Of a stretch of DNA of 64,000 bases, positions 44,506-52,875 are shown piece after piece (positions within the stretch are counted from its first letter, which is position 1; each line of letters begins with the position of its first letter). The notes under the pieces were generated by a model, which ran no database searches, had not been told where the DNA came from, and saw only the letters and a list, made by a program, of their open reading frames with translations. This DNA comes from Streptomyces viridochromogenes (lineage in GTDB: Bacteria; Actinomycetota; Actinomycetes; Streptomycetales; Streptomycetaceae): positions 62,001 through 126,000 of the forward strand of contig NZ_LGUR01000265.1 in assembly GCF_001270495.1 (NCBI RefSeq), given 5' to 3'. Position numbers and translations under genes: made by a program.

Positions 44506-45393
44506 TCAGTCGGAGATGAGACCTTCCCGCAGCTGTGCCAGGGTCCGGGTCAGCAGCCGGGAGACGTGCATCTGGGAGATGCCGACCTCCTCGCCGATCT
44601 GCGACTGGGTCATGTTGGCGAAGAAGCGCAGCATGATGATCCGCCGCTCACGGGGCGGCAGTTTGGCCAGCAGCGGCTTGAGGGACTCGCGGTACTCGAC
44701 GCCCTCAAGGGCGGTGTCCTCGTAGCCGAGCCGGTCGGCCAGAGAGCCCTCACCGCCGTCGTCCTCCGGCGCCGGGGAGTCCAGCGAGGAGGCGGTGTAC
44801 GCGTTGCCGACCGCGAGGCCGTCGACGACGTCCTCCTCGGACACGCCCAGTACGGCGGCGAGTTCGGGCACCGTCGGGGAGCGGTCCAGCTTCTGGGAGA
44901 GCTCGTCGCTGGCCTTGGTGAGGGCCAGGCGCAGCTCCTGGAGCCGGCGCGGGACGCGCACCGACCAGGACGTGTCGCGGAAGAACCGCTTGATCTCGCC
45001 GACCACCGTCGGCATCGCGAACGTCGGGAACTCCACGCCCCGTTCGCAGTCGAAGCGGTCGATCGCCTTGATCAGGCCGATCGTGCCGACCTGGACGATG
45101 TCCTCCATCGGCTCGTTGCGCGAGCGGAAGCGGGCCGCCGCGTAGCGCACGAGGGGGAGGTTGAGCTCGATCAGGGTGTCCCGGACGTATGCGCGCTCGG
45201 GGCTGTTCTCGTCCAGTGCGGCGAGCCGCAGGAACAGGGAGCGGGACAGGGTGCGGGTGTCGATGGACTCCGATGCCGGGAGGGCTGGGGCCGGAACGGC
45301 CTCCAGGGGTGAAACGTCGTCGAGCGCGGCGTCGGGCGCGGACTCGCTCTTTGTGAGCGTGAGCACCTTCGAGCTGCCCTGGTCTGCGGACAT
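44506..45393 (-). CDS. sigN: RNA polymerase sigma factor, SigB/SigF family, SigN-like
   Basis: 295 residues from ATG 45393 (MSADQGSSKVLTLTKSE) with a GGGGGTGG box. Region 2: [47 protein letters not shown]. Region 3: ELSQKLDRSPTVPELAAVLGVSEEDVVDGL. Region 4: [37 protein letters not shown]. The sequence and its place directly downstream of sigF agree with S. coelicolor sigN as I remember it. These sigma factors act in aerial growth, sporulation and stress and are often controlled by anti-sigma factors, none of which is adjacent here. Confidence 0.88.
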   Translation of the reverse strand: MSADQGSSKVLTLTKSESAPDAALDDVSPLEAVPAPALPASESIDTRTLSRSLFLRLAALDENSPERAYVRDTLIELNLPLVRYAAARFRSRNEPMEDIVQVGTIGLIKAIDRFDCERGVEFPTFAMPTVVGEIKRFFRDTSWSVRVPRRLQELRLALTKASDELSQKLDRSPTVPELAAVLGVSEEDVVDGLAVGNAYTASSLDSPAPEDDGGEGSLADRLGYEDTALEGVEYRESLKPLLAKLPPRERRIIMLRFFANMTQSQIGEEVGISQMHVSRLLTRTLAQLREGLISD

Positions 45394-45507
45394 GCCACCC
45401 CCTTTGGGTCGCGGGACGGTCGTGGCGAACGCTCCGATCGAGGAACGCCAGCCTTCACCTGAATACCGGAGCCGAAGCCACGGCAAACGCGCTTCCCGAA
45501 GAATGTC

Positions 45508-45545
45508 ACATGTCGGCAACACGCTGTAGTGACATGTCGACATGT
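45508..45545. promoter_or_regulatory. ACATGTCGACATGT palindrome and half-site upstream of sigN
   Basis: A perfect 14-base palindrome lies at 45532-45545. A copy of its left half (ACATGTCG) lies at 45508-45515, 24 bases away. Both are 115-150 bases upstream of the sigN start. No known Streptomyces regulator box is matched with certainty. Confidence 0.55.
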
Positions 45546-45661
45546 GAGACTTGAATCCGCCCTGGATAAAGGGGGTCTGACGGCCTTTCGGCCCAGAACT
45601 GTCGGGATCCGCCCTGGTGAGCGATTCGCTCGTGACGGTTACCGGTCGCTCCTGTTTGCGG

Positions 45662-46492
45662 TTACGCGTCGATCCGGTTCGCCGAACGCAGTCGCTGGAA
45701 GCTACGCGCGAGTAGCCTCGAAACGTGCATCTGGGAGACCCCGAGTTCCGCACTGATCTGCGACTGGGTGAGGTTGCTGTAGTAGCGGAGAAGAAGGATT
45801 CTCTGCTCGCGTTCGGGGAGTTGCACCAGCAGGTGCCGGACCAGGTCCCGGTGCTCCACGCCGTCCAGGGCGGGGTCCTCGTAGCCGAGCCGGTCCAGCA
45901 GGCCGGGGAGCCCGTCGCCCTCCTGCGCGGCTTCCAGCGAGGTGGCGTGGTACGACCGCCCCGCCTCGATGCAGGACAGCACCTCGTCCTCGGTGATGCG
46001 CAGCCGCTCGGCGATCTCGGCGGTGGTGGGGGTCCGCCCGAAGGCCGTCGTCAGGTCCTCGGTCGCGCTGTTGACCTGGACCCACAGCTCGTGGAGCCGG
46101 CGCGGAACGTGGACGGTGCGGACGTTGTCGCGGAAGTAGCGCTTGATCTCGCCGACGACGGTCGGCATCGCGAACGTCGGGAACTGCACGCCCCGGTCCG
46201 GGTCGAAGCGGTCGATGGCGTTGATGAGGCCGATGGTGCCGACCTGGATCACGTCCTCCATCGGCTCGTTGCGGGAGCGGAAGCGGGCGGCCGCGTAGCG
46301 CACGAGCGGGAGGTTGGCCTCGATAAGCGCCCCGCGCACGCGGTTGTGCTCCGGCGTACCGGGCGTCAACTCCTTGAGCTCCCCGAAGAGCACCTGGGTC
46401 AGTGCCCGGGTGTCCGCGCCGCGACTGCGGGGCGGCGTGGGCGCGGGGGTGTCCTCCTGGGTCGGGGCTTGAGGCGCAGTACTGGCCGGCAC
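45662..46492 (-). CDS. sigF: RNA polymerase sigma factor SigF
   Basis: 276 residues from GTG 46492 ([13 protein letters not shown]), preceded by GAGGTGGAG; in-frame ATGs at 46516 and 46531 are alternatives. It has region 2 ([37 protein letters not shown]), region 3 ([19 protein letters not shown]) and region 4 ([37 protein letters not shown]). Near-identical in recall to S. coelicolor SigF, a late sporulation sigma factor needed for spore maturation. It lies just upstream of sigN, as in S. coelicolor. Confidence 0.88.
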   Translation of the reverse strand: MPASTAPQAPTQEDTPAPTPPRSRGADTRALTQVLFGELKELTPGTPEHNRVRGALIEANLPLVRYAAARFRSRNEPMEDVIQVGTIGLINAIDRFDPDRGVQFPTFAMPTVVGEIKRYFRDNVRTVHVPRRLHELWVQVNSATEDLTTAFGRTPTTAEIAERLRITEDEVLSCIEAGRSYHATSLEAAQEGDGLPGLLDRLGYEDPALDGVEHRDLVRHLLVQLPEREQRILLLRYYSNLTQSQISAELGVSQMHVSRLLARSFQRLRSANRIDA

Positions 46493-46618
46493 GGTCAACT
46501 CCACCTCGTGATCCATCAACTCATCCGTCAAAAGCGGTCATAGCATCACAAGACAGTTCATTGTGTTCAAGTACCGCATAATCCCGTGTTGGGAATGGAT
46601 CGGTGCGTAAGACACGCG

Positions 46619-46648
46619 AAAGCCCCCCGCGTTCCGGCGGAGGGCTCT
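46619..46648 (-). terminator. Terminator between Dabb gene and sigF
   Basis: A 10-base stem with one mispair-type wobble (46621-46630 with 46637-46646) is followed on the minus strand by TTTCG. It separates the Dabb protein from sigF. Confidence 0.65.
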
Positions 46649-46680
46649 GGGGGTCCGGGGCGGGACCGGGGTAGCGCGGC

Positions 46681-46974
46681 TCAGAATTCGTAGTCGGCGA
46701 TCACCCAGGTGGCGAACTCCCGCCACAGCGTGACGCCGGCCTGGTGCTCCGGGTGCTCCGCGTACGCGCGCAGGGCCGCCGCGTCCTCGAAGGCCGAGTT
46801 GATCGCGAAGTCATAGGCGATGGGGCGGTCGCTGATGTTCCAGCCGAGCTCCCAGTGCCGGATCTCGGAGATCTTGCCCTCCAGCGACCGGAAGGCCTCG
46901 ACGCCCTCCACGACCCGCGGGTCGTCGCGCCGGACGCCCTCGTTGAGCTTGAAGAGGACCAGGTGGCGGATCAT
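46681..46974 (-). CDS. Dabb (stress-responsive alpha-beta barrel) family protein
   Basis: 97 residues, the usual size. Pattern: MIRHLVLFKLNEGV, then VVEGVEAFRSLEGKISEIRHWELGWN, YDFAINSAFEDAAALRAYAEHPEHQ and the terminal VIADYEF. A dimeric ferredoxin-like barrel; some members are polyketide cyclases, most have no known role. Confidence 0.9.
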   Translation of the reverse strand: MIRHLVLFKLNEGVRRDDPRVVEGVEAFRSLEGKISEIRHWELGWNISDRPIAYDFAINSAFEDAAALRAYAEHPEHQAGVTLWREFATWVIADYEF

Positions 46975-47008
46975 GCGTACTCCCGGAAGATGTGGCCCAC
47001 GACAGGCC

Positions 47009-47188
47009 CTAGCTGCCGCCTCCGTTGGCGATCCACGTCATGAAGTCGCCGATGGCCTTGGCGGCGTCCGATATGCCCTCGAACCCTATCTGCACGTAGT
47101 CGGCGGCCCCCTTCGGGTCCGTGATGATCACGTAGAACACGAAGACCACGACGACATAGACGGCGGCCTTCTTCGAATTCACCGCCAT
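47009..47188 (-). CDS. Small single-segment membrane protein, 59 residues
   Basis: ATG 47188 (MAVNSKKAAVYVVVVFVFYV) with GGAGG close upstream. One N-terminal hydrophobic segment (AAVYVVVVFVFYVIIT) precedes a short amphipathic tail (YVQIGFEGISDAAKAIGDFM). Small conserved membrane protein of Streptomyces; function unknown. It marks the chromosomal edge of the island, since the tRNA remnant starts 80 bases to the right. Confidence 0.75.
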   Translation of the reverse strand: MAVNSKKAAVYVVVVFVFYVIITDPKGAADYVQIGFEGISDAAKAIGDFMTWIANGGGS

Positions 47189-47235
47189 GGCGGCCTCCCC
47201 AGTCACTTTTGCCCCATCGACCGCACATGATCGCA

Positions 47236-47267
47236 CGAAGGGCCCCGTCTTTCGGCGGGGCCCTTCG
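47236..47267 (-). terminator. Hairpin that would end the displaced tRNA-Ser transcript
   Basis: A 12-base perfect stem (47236-47247 with 47256-47267) lies directly next to the tRNA-Ser 3' fragment. In the undisturbed chromosome it would be the tRNA terminator on the minus strand. Confidence 0.7.
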
Positions 47268-47295
47268 GAGAGCGGTAGCGGAGGGATTTGAACCC
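47268..47295 (-). repeat. Left attachment-type repeat (tRNA-Ser 3' fragment)
   Basis: Identical to 60719-60746. It contains the acceptor strand and most of the T-arm (GTTCAAATCCC read on the minus strand) but nothing further of the tRNA; the T-stem partner is lost after 47295. Confidence 0.85.
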
Positions 47296-47307
47296 GCTTA
47301 CGTGACC

Positions 47308-47339
47308 CGTCTCACCTGCGGTTTTTCCTGAAAGTGGGA
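47308..47339. repeat. 32-base direct repeat, copy 1
   Basis: Matches 50392-50423 at 31 of 32 positions. It starts 13 bases inside the left attachment repeat. Confidence 0.9.
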
Positions 47340-47394
47340 TATACCGCCCCGTTTCTATCCTGCTGAATCCTGCTCGATCGGCCTCTGACGGTTC

Positions 47395-47416
47395 CCGTGA
47401 GGCACGTGCCTCACGG
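47395..47416. promoter_or_regulatory. Perfect 22-base palindrome centred on CACGTG
   Basis: Each half is CCGTGAGGCAC. A near copy (20 bases, one mismatch) is found at 60656-60675, inside the opposite end of the island. Confidence 0.75.
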
Positions 47417-48766
47417 CGCGCAGAGCGGCTCCGGCGGCTGAGCGAGAGCTGTGGTCGGCGGCGGAGGGAGCTTGGGAGCCGCCGCCAAATGCGGGCAAGT
47501 CTGGGGTGGCAGAGTCTCGTGATCGCAGTTGATCGATGGAGGGGGAGCGAGCACATCGATTACGGAGAGTCGCATTCTGTGTTTGTGGTGTGCCGGGCGT
47601 CAGCCCGGAGATGGCTGATGCCCGAAGCGCGACGAGAGGCTGCGGGGTCGGTCTGCTACGGCCGCTCTTTCGATCCGGACTGCGATCTGTTGGTCGGATT
47701 CGTGGACAGCTCGCCCTGCCCGGGGCGCCGAGCCGATCGCCCGGGAGCGGCCGGCTGGTCCGGGGAGGGATGGTCCCGCCGAGGACACTGCGGGGTGAGC
47801 AGGATGACGCGCCGTCGCTGTCGGTCGGCATGACGACGGCGGCGGTGCGGGCGATGCCGATCTGCGGGGCGGATGCCGAACAGTGAGTCGCATTGGCGAC
47901 GGGCGACTGCCGGTGACCTTGCGGAGACGGGCGGCTTCCGGCAGGGCCTGGCTCCTCCACAAGGCACCGGGCCGCGGTCGGACGGCTCTGTCCCATTGAG
48001 TCCGGGCGCGGCGGGGCTGATCGGTTGTGCAAGCGATGCCATTCCGAACCGGATCGGCTCAACAAAGGGACTGAACTCACCTTGGATCCAGGTTTCGGCG
48101 GCGGATGCAGCCGGACCAACGCGAACAGCAGTTCCCCGTTCTTCTGACCGGCGACCGTGGTTCAGTTGGTTCAGCACGGGGGACGGGCCGCCCCGGGCCG
48201 CGGAAGGATGGCGAGGACAACACGTAGAGGGGCCGACCATGGCCCACTACTCTTTCGCCTCCTCCCGGTCGCGGCCGTGCAAGGTGCCACGGCCGGGCAG
48301 CCGGCAAGAGCCCCGAATAGCACCTGCACGACGCCGTCCTGCAGGCACTGGCCCGCGACCGCTCCACACACCAGGCGCAACTGGGGTCCTCCCTGGCCCG
48401 ACTCCTGCGCGACTTCACCCCGAGGAGATCACAGCAGCCGCGGCACGCCGGATCACCTCACACCTGGCCGACGAGCAGGCGTGAGCTTTCCGGCACCTCC
48501 CAGGGGGCAGCTTCAACCATGAGAGCGACTACTGGCAGTCGAGAAACGGCCCTGACCATCCAGCCTGATCAACTGGAGGCGAACCTCGCCCACAACCACA
48601 TCGTCGCCCGCTCGCTCGCCATCAGGATCCACCTCGTCAACGACCGTGTAGTTCTCCTCGGAGTGTCACGCGGACGACCCGCCGATCGCCCCAGCTCGGT
48701 ATCGTCTACGACCAGCCCTGACAGCGCGCTTGCCGACACCCGTTGTGGGCGCCTCGCGGTGTTTCC
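47417..48766. other. Island left arm without a confident gene
   Basis: About 1350 bases. All six frames give only short or frame-broken candidates, such as 47489-47833 (+) and 48519-48730 (+, QPDQLEANLAHNHIVARSLA). A decayed gene is visible at 48241-48484. The stretch is best read as remnant DNA. Confidence 0.5.
48241..48484 (+). pseudogene. Frameshifted remnant of a small helical protein
   Basis: One frame gives LHDAVLQALARDRSTHQAQLG and then RLLRDF; the sensible continuation EEITAAAARRITSHLADEQA with a stop is in another frame. A single-base frameshift near 48420 would join them. Parent protein not identified. Confidence 0.45.
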
Positions 48767-49591
48767 TCAGCGCCTGTGGCGCCCCTCCCGAGCGAGCCGT
48801 TCCCGCAGTCGGCGGCAGGCGAACTCCACGAAGGGGACGCTCGCCATCAGACGGCATTCGGCGGCACCGATCCGTCCGACCCGCACCAGCCCCTCCCGCT
48901 CCGCCTCCTCGCCGACGCCGGGGAAGTGCCGCCCGTTGTCGTCGCCCACGTCCGGTACCTCCACCCACACCCGCTCACCGGCCACGACGTACGGGAATCT
49001 GCGCAGCTTGCGCCGGTGGTTCGGGATCAGTGACTCGGCGTAGTGCAGGAAGGAGTTGCGGTTGTGACCGACGCCGAGCAGCAGGATGTGGGCGCTGAGG
49101 GCATGCAGCCGGTCGAACGGCGAGTCACGTCCCACCGCGTACGCGAACGGCTGCCGTTCGGTGATTTCCTGTGCTCGGGCCCCCACCGCTGCGACGGACG
49201 CCTGCGGGTGTGAGCTGCGCAGCCGGTCCGGATCGGTGAGCAGAGCCGTGGGCAACGCGCCCATGAGAGTGGGCAGTTCATCATGGAACAGGGGTACGGC
49301 CGCCCGGTCCGCGTCGACTTCCGCCCCCGCGTCAGGTCCGGCCCCCGGGTGCGGGTCGCGCACCGCGTCCCCGGTGAACGCGGGTACGACCACGGTGCCC
49401 TCCGGTCCGAGGTGGTCACGCAACGCGTCCAGGACCGCCGCCGGACCGCCGTCGACGTGGCCGAAGGCGGACAGGGACGCGTGCACGATCACCACCGCCG
49501 AGGTGGGCAGCCCGAGTTCCTCGAACCCGGCGCGCAGATCCTTGCCGGTGACGACCAGCCGCTTGCTGTGACGGACCGTGTCCTGGGTCAT
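48767..49591 (-). CDS. Aminoglycoside 3-N-acetyltransferase, AAC(3) family
   Basis: 274 residues from ATG 49591, which overlaps the upstream stop by ATGA. The antibiotic acetyltransferase fold is clear: HASLSAFGHVDGGPAAVLDALRDHLGPEGTVVVPAFT, LPTALLTDPDRLRSSHPQASVAAVGARA, and LLLGVGHNRNSFLHYAES with the usual His/Asn pattern. AAC(3) enzymes acetylate the 3-amino group of 2-deoxystreptamine aminoglycosides using acetyl-CoA. Substrate range here is untested; some homologues act on other amines. Confidence 0.9.
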   Translation of the reverse strand: MTQDTVRHSKRLVVTGKDLRAGFEELGLPTSAVVIVHASLSAFGHVDGGPAAVLDALRDHLGPEGTVVVPAFTGDAVRDPHPGAGPDAGAEVDADRAAVPLFHDELPTLMGALPTALLTDPDRLRSSHPQASVAAVGARAQEITERQPFAYAVGRDSPFDRLHALSAHILLLGVGHNRNSFLHYAESLIPNHRRKLRRFPYVVAGERVWVEVPDVGDDNGRHFPGVGEEAEREGLVRVGRIGAAECRLMASVPFVEFACRRLRERLAREGRHRR

Positions 49592-50390
49592 GCGACGCTC
49601 CTCGACGGGACGGCCCGAGCCGGTACGGCGGGCGCGGATGTCGCGAGCCGCTCGGGTTCGGCGGCGGGAAGGACGAAGCCGGCCATGCCGGTGGTGACCA
49701 GTGCCATGATCACCATCATGGTGAACATCGACTGATCGAGGACGCCCAGGGTCACTCCGGCGTTCAGGATGACCAGTTCGGTCAGGCCCCGGGTGTTCAT
49801 CAGGAAGCCCAGCAGCCGGGAGTCCCGCCGTGACAGCCCGATCAGCCGTCCGGAGACGTAGGCGGCGACCATCTTGCCCAGGCAGGCGACGGCGAGGATG
49901 CCGGCGAGTTCGAGCAGGGCGCCGTCGGCGACGCGGGTTATGTCGACCGAGAGGCCGGTGGTGACGAAGAAGACGGGCATGAGGAGCGCGGTGATCTGCC
50001 GTACCGGCGTGCCGACCTGCTCGCTCAGCTCGTGGCCGAGATCGCGCGGCATGACCAGGCCGAAGGCGAAGGCGCCGAAGATGCCGTCCAGGCCGATCGC
50101 GGCGGCGGCGTAGCCGGAGGCGAGCACACCGGCGGCCAGCACCGGCAGGACGTGCCCGGGCAGCCGGCCCTCGCGCGGCTGGAGCAGGCGGCGCAGCAGC
50201 GGCCGTACGACCAGGATCAGGACCGCCGCGTGCACGGCGCTCAGCGCGGCGACCTGGACCAGTCGGCCCGGACCGCCCGCCGCGGCGATCACCGACACGA
50301 CGACGAGCAGGCACCAGGCGATCAGGTCGCCCACCGCGGCGGAGGCCAGAGCGAGCGCACCCACCCTCTTCGCGCAGCCCGCAGTCCGTG
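49588..50390 (-). pseudogene. N-terminally truncated cation/proton antiporter
   Basis: About 260 residues remain: the last part of a CPA2-type antiporter with VGALALASAAVGDLIAWCLL, ASGYAAAAIGLDGIFGAFAFG and FLMNTRGLTELVILNAGVTLG. Full-length relatives have an extra N-terminal half of similar size. The homology stops at the 32-base repeat at 50392-50423, so the gene was cut by recombination there. A GTG at 50364 could start a fragment, but it would lack essential membrane segments. Its stop overlaps the AAC(3) start. Confidence 0.78.
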
Positions 50391-50391
50391 A

Positions 50392-50423
50392 CGTCTCACC
50401 TGCGGTTTTTCCTGAGAGTGGGA
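50392..50423. repeat. 32-base direct repeat, copy 2
   Basis: Partner of 47308-47339. It sits exactly where the antiporter coding sequence is cut off. Confidence 0.9.
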
Positions 50424-50609
50424 GCAGTGCGGTGCGAGGCGAGGGTGTCGGGGCCGAGGCCGCAGATCAGGCGCAGTGCGCGGGACGTCCCGGGATGAGG
50501 TCACTTCTGCGTCAGCTGTGGCCGACCATCGCGCCGAACCCGCAGTCTCGTTGCGGAGCCGGCCGGTGCGGTCGGCTCCGACCAACGCACGTCAACGGAG
50601 GGGAACAGC

Positions 50610-50900
50610 ATGCGAGCTCTCACCAAGGCACTCGTCAGTGTCACCACCGCCGTCGGGATCGGCGCCGGCGGCCTGGCCACCGCGGGCACGGCCATGGCGG
50701 CTCCCGCGCCGGCCCAGCAGCAGGCGGCGAGCGCCAAGGCCGTCGCGCCGCTCGCGGTGCAGAACCTGGGGCTGACCCAGGCGGAGGCCAGGAACGTCCA
50801 GCGCTGGCTGGCGACGCACTGGGGCTACACCGGCGCGATCGACGGCATCGCCGGCAGCGGGACCAAGGCCGCATTCAAGGTGTGGGCCAACAAGGTCTGA
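50610..50900 (+). CDS. Secreted peptidoglycan-binding (PG_binding_1) protein
   Basis: 96 residues, ATG 50610 after a strong GGAGGGG. Signal peptide to about residue 30 (LVSVTTAVGIGAGGLATAGTAM, cut near AMAA). The mature domain is a single three-helix PG_binding_1 unit: VQNLGLTQAEARNVQRWLATHWGYTGAIDGIAGSGTKAAFKVWA. No catalytic domain. It may attach to the cell wall alone or as a partner to a hydrolase. High GC, unlike the operon that follows. Confidence 0.85.
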   Translation: MRALTKALVSVTTAVGIGAGGLATAGTAMAAPAPAQQQAASAKAVAPLAVQNLGLTQAEARNVQRWLATHWGYTGAIDGIAGSGTKAAFKVWANKV

Positions 50901-50923
50901 CGGACCCAGCCGTCCCACGAACC

Positions 50924-50969
50924 CACCGCGGCCCGTCCTTCTCCTACGCGAGTGGACGGGCCGCGTGGG
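50924..50969 (+). terminator. Terminator after the peptidoglycan-binding gene
   Basis: The stem GCGGCCCGTCC (50927-50938 region) pairs with GGACGGGCCGC and extends outward with one bulge. It separates this gene from the low-GC operon. Confidence 0.7.
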
Positions 50970-51242
50970 GTCCCTCCAGTCCGCCCGCTGATCCGGACGA
51001 GACCGCTGCACCTCCCCCGCTTGGGGCGTACCTAGAACTTTCCAGGGTGTCAGCCGGGCATGGAGCGTCTAAAAAGGAACCTCTCAAGATCAACGGAAGC
51101 ACAACCGGCGCCTCGGCCAAGATTCATGCGTGCACTAGAAGATGACTGTGGTCCGTCTCTGTACAAGCGGAAAGCACCCATGGAACACCACTCCAGTCAG
51201 TGGAGGCCATCGATTATCGGGTTGGAGTAAGGGGTTCAAGAC

Positions 51243-51884
51243 ATGTACACAACGACACACGATCATTCCCCAGCGTCCAGTTCATCACGCGCTGCACCCG
51301 ACAGCGCAGCGAAATCCGTTTGGGCTGGCAAGCGTCCCGTTGTCAAAGAAGCCGCGAAAGTTGTGACACTCGGACCTACCGGAACGGATGCGTACACAGA
51401 AGCCTCAAAGATCTTCCGAGATGTAATACTGGCTGAAACATTTCCAGAAGCCATGACCAGAGCGCATGAGGAAAAACACTACGCACTCGTGGCAGCTGGT
51501 TACATCGAACGAACCGGTAATACCGGAAATGTCTCTCAAAGTTGGGTCGACATTCACTTTCAGTGGCTCGGTGAGATGCATATCTCGGCCATATGGGAAA
51601 GCCCAACGAAGGAGATGTGCCTGGCTTTCAATCACCAAAAGGTGAGACGTCTTGAAGATGTCCGTACAGTGGCAATACACCCTTCGACGGAAACCCTGGC
51701 ACGAAAAATTCTCCCAGACGCCGACTACACCTACACCCGAGCAAAACCCATAGCAGTGGAATGTGCGGCCAACGGACTCGTCGATGCATGCCTTGGATCA
51801 CGAGACATAGTACAACAAAATTCTTCACTCACTATCCATAAGACACTGCATCCAACGATGGTCTGGTGCTTGTACAAGCCCTAA
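51243..51884 (+). CDS. Prephenate dehydratase-fold protein, BacA (prephenate decarboxylase)-like
   Basis: 213 residues; ATG 51243 after AAGGGG. Residues about 40-210 match the periplasmic-binding-type fold of prephenate dehydratase: VVTLGPTGTDAYTEASKIF opens it, then a middle TKEMCLAFNHQKVRRLEDV and AIHPSTETLARKI, and a late LVDACLGSRDIVQQNSSL. The order and the ending (PTMVWCLYKP) recall BacA of bacilysin biosynthesis, which decarboxylates prephenate without aromatising it. The regulatory ACT domain of true dehydratases is absent, favouring a BacA-type role. Codon use is atypical (ATA, AGA, TCA) and GC is low. First gene of an eight-gene run. Confidence 0.72.
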   Translation: MYTTTHDHSPASSSSRAAPDSAAKSVWAGKRPVVKEAAKVVTLGPTGTDAYTEASKIFRDVILAETFPEAMTRAHEEKHYALVAAGYIERTGNTGNVSQSWVDIHFQWLGEMHISAIWESPTKEMCLAFNHQKVRRLEDVRTVAIHPSTETLARKILPDADYTYTRAKPIAVECAANGLVDACLGSRDIVQQNSSLTIHKTLHPTMVWCLYKP

Positions 51885-51915
51885 GAGAGCGGCGCCCAGT
51901 AGTCACTAAAGGGAA

Positions 51916-52875
51916 ATGTCATCGATGACAGCAGTAGAAAGCCGCCCGGAGAGCGAAATAACCATCGCGGTTCTAGGTGCTGGAATAATGGCCAGTGGCG
52001 TTATATCAAGGCTCCACCACCAAGGATTTTCACTGGTCCTCTACAACCGGACGCGTGAAAAAGTCCTGAGGTTGGCTCGACCAGGGGACAGAGTTGTCGA
52101 AACGCCAGCGGAAGCAGCAGACGGCGCAGACGTAGTTCTGTCCTTCGTGCTCGACGACCAGGCGAGCGAGACCATCTGGATGGGCTCTGGCGGAGCATTT
52201 GAGTCCATTGGTGCAGACGCTATAGCAGTTGAATGCTCCACACTCACCCCAGGCTACGTCGAACGCTGGCTTGCTGCGGCTTCCCACAATAACGTTCCTG
52301 CGGTGGATGCTCCAGTAACGGGCAGCAGAGATGGCGCAGAATCGGGAACTCTGGTTGTGTTCGCCGGCGCGCATCAGGAGCCGCTTGAACGGCTTCGCCC
52401 TGTCTTCTCAGCGATGGCTGAACGGGTGATCCACTTCGGCCCCCCGGGATCGGGCACCCGTTTCAAACTCGCGTTCAACATGATGGGGGGCAGCATCCTG
52501 GTTGCCGTGGCCGAATCTGTTGCCTTGGCGCAGTCCTACGGCTTCGACACAGAGGAGATCATCGCAGGATTGTCGAGCTACGGGTTGGGCGCGGCACAGC
52601 GAAAAGCTGAATACATGGCGAGGAGCAACTACACCCGTATTGACTGCGCACTGGGAACGCTCCTCAAAGATTTACGCTATGCGTCAGAGAGCGAAGCTGC
52701 TCAAGGGCTTTACCTGCCTTTGGCGCGCCAGGCGAGAAAACAGTACGAGCGAGCACATGACCAGGGTCTGGCGCGACTGGATGTAGCCGTTGTTCGGAGT
52801 ACCTACGGGCGAGCTGCGATGCCGCTACCCATGAGGTCAAAAGTCCAGGAAGGAGATAACCCGGATGAGCACTGA
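51916..52875 (+). CDS. Beta-hydroxyacid dehydrogenase (3-hydroxyisobutyrate dehydrogenase/imine reductase superfamily)
   Basis: 319 residues from ATG 51916 with AAGGGA upstream. The NAD(P) site is ITIAVLGAGIMASGVISRLHHQG near residue 15, followed by VVLSFVLDDQASETIW and the substrate-binding motif DAPVTGSRDGAESGTL. The catalytic Lys position of the family falls in GTRFKLAFNMMGGSI. The C-terminal helical domain reaches about residue 300. It may reduce an alpha-keto acid or imine made by the neighbouring enzymes. A TTA codon (52672-52674) lies in it, so translation probably depends on the bldA tRNA. It overlaps the next gene by 11 bases. Confidence 0.85.
   Translation: MSSMTAVESRPESEITIAVLGAGIMASGVISRLHHQGFSLVLYNRTREKVLRLARPGDRVVETPAEAADGADVVLSFVLDDQASETIWMGSGGAFESIGADAIAVECSTLTPGYVERWLAAASHNNVPAVDAPVTGSRDGAESGTLVVFAGAHQEPLERLRPVFSAMAERVIHFGPPGSGTRFKLAFNMMGGSILVAVAESVALAQSYGFDTEEIIAGLSSYGLGAAQRKAEYMARSNYTRIDCALGTLLKDLRYASESEAAQGLYLPLARQARKQYERAHDQGLARLDVAVVRSTYGRAAMPLPMRSKVQEGDNPDEH

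Noticed and set aside
47271..47340. A complete tRNA-Ser gene at the left island edge
   Set aside because: Only the acceptor strand and most of the T-arm are present; no anticodon arm, D-arm or 5' acceptor can be found, so it is called a fragment.
48519..48730. A short plus-strand gene before AAC(3)
   Set aside because: It has a passable RBS but overlaps the end of the convergent AAC(3) gene region and matches nothing; coding evidence is too weak.
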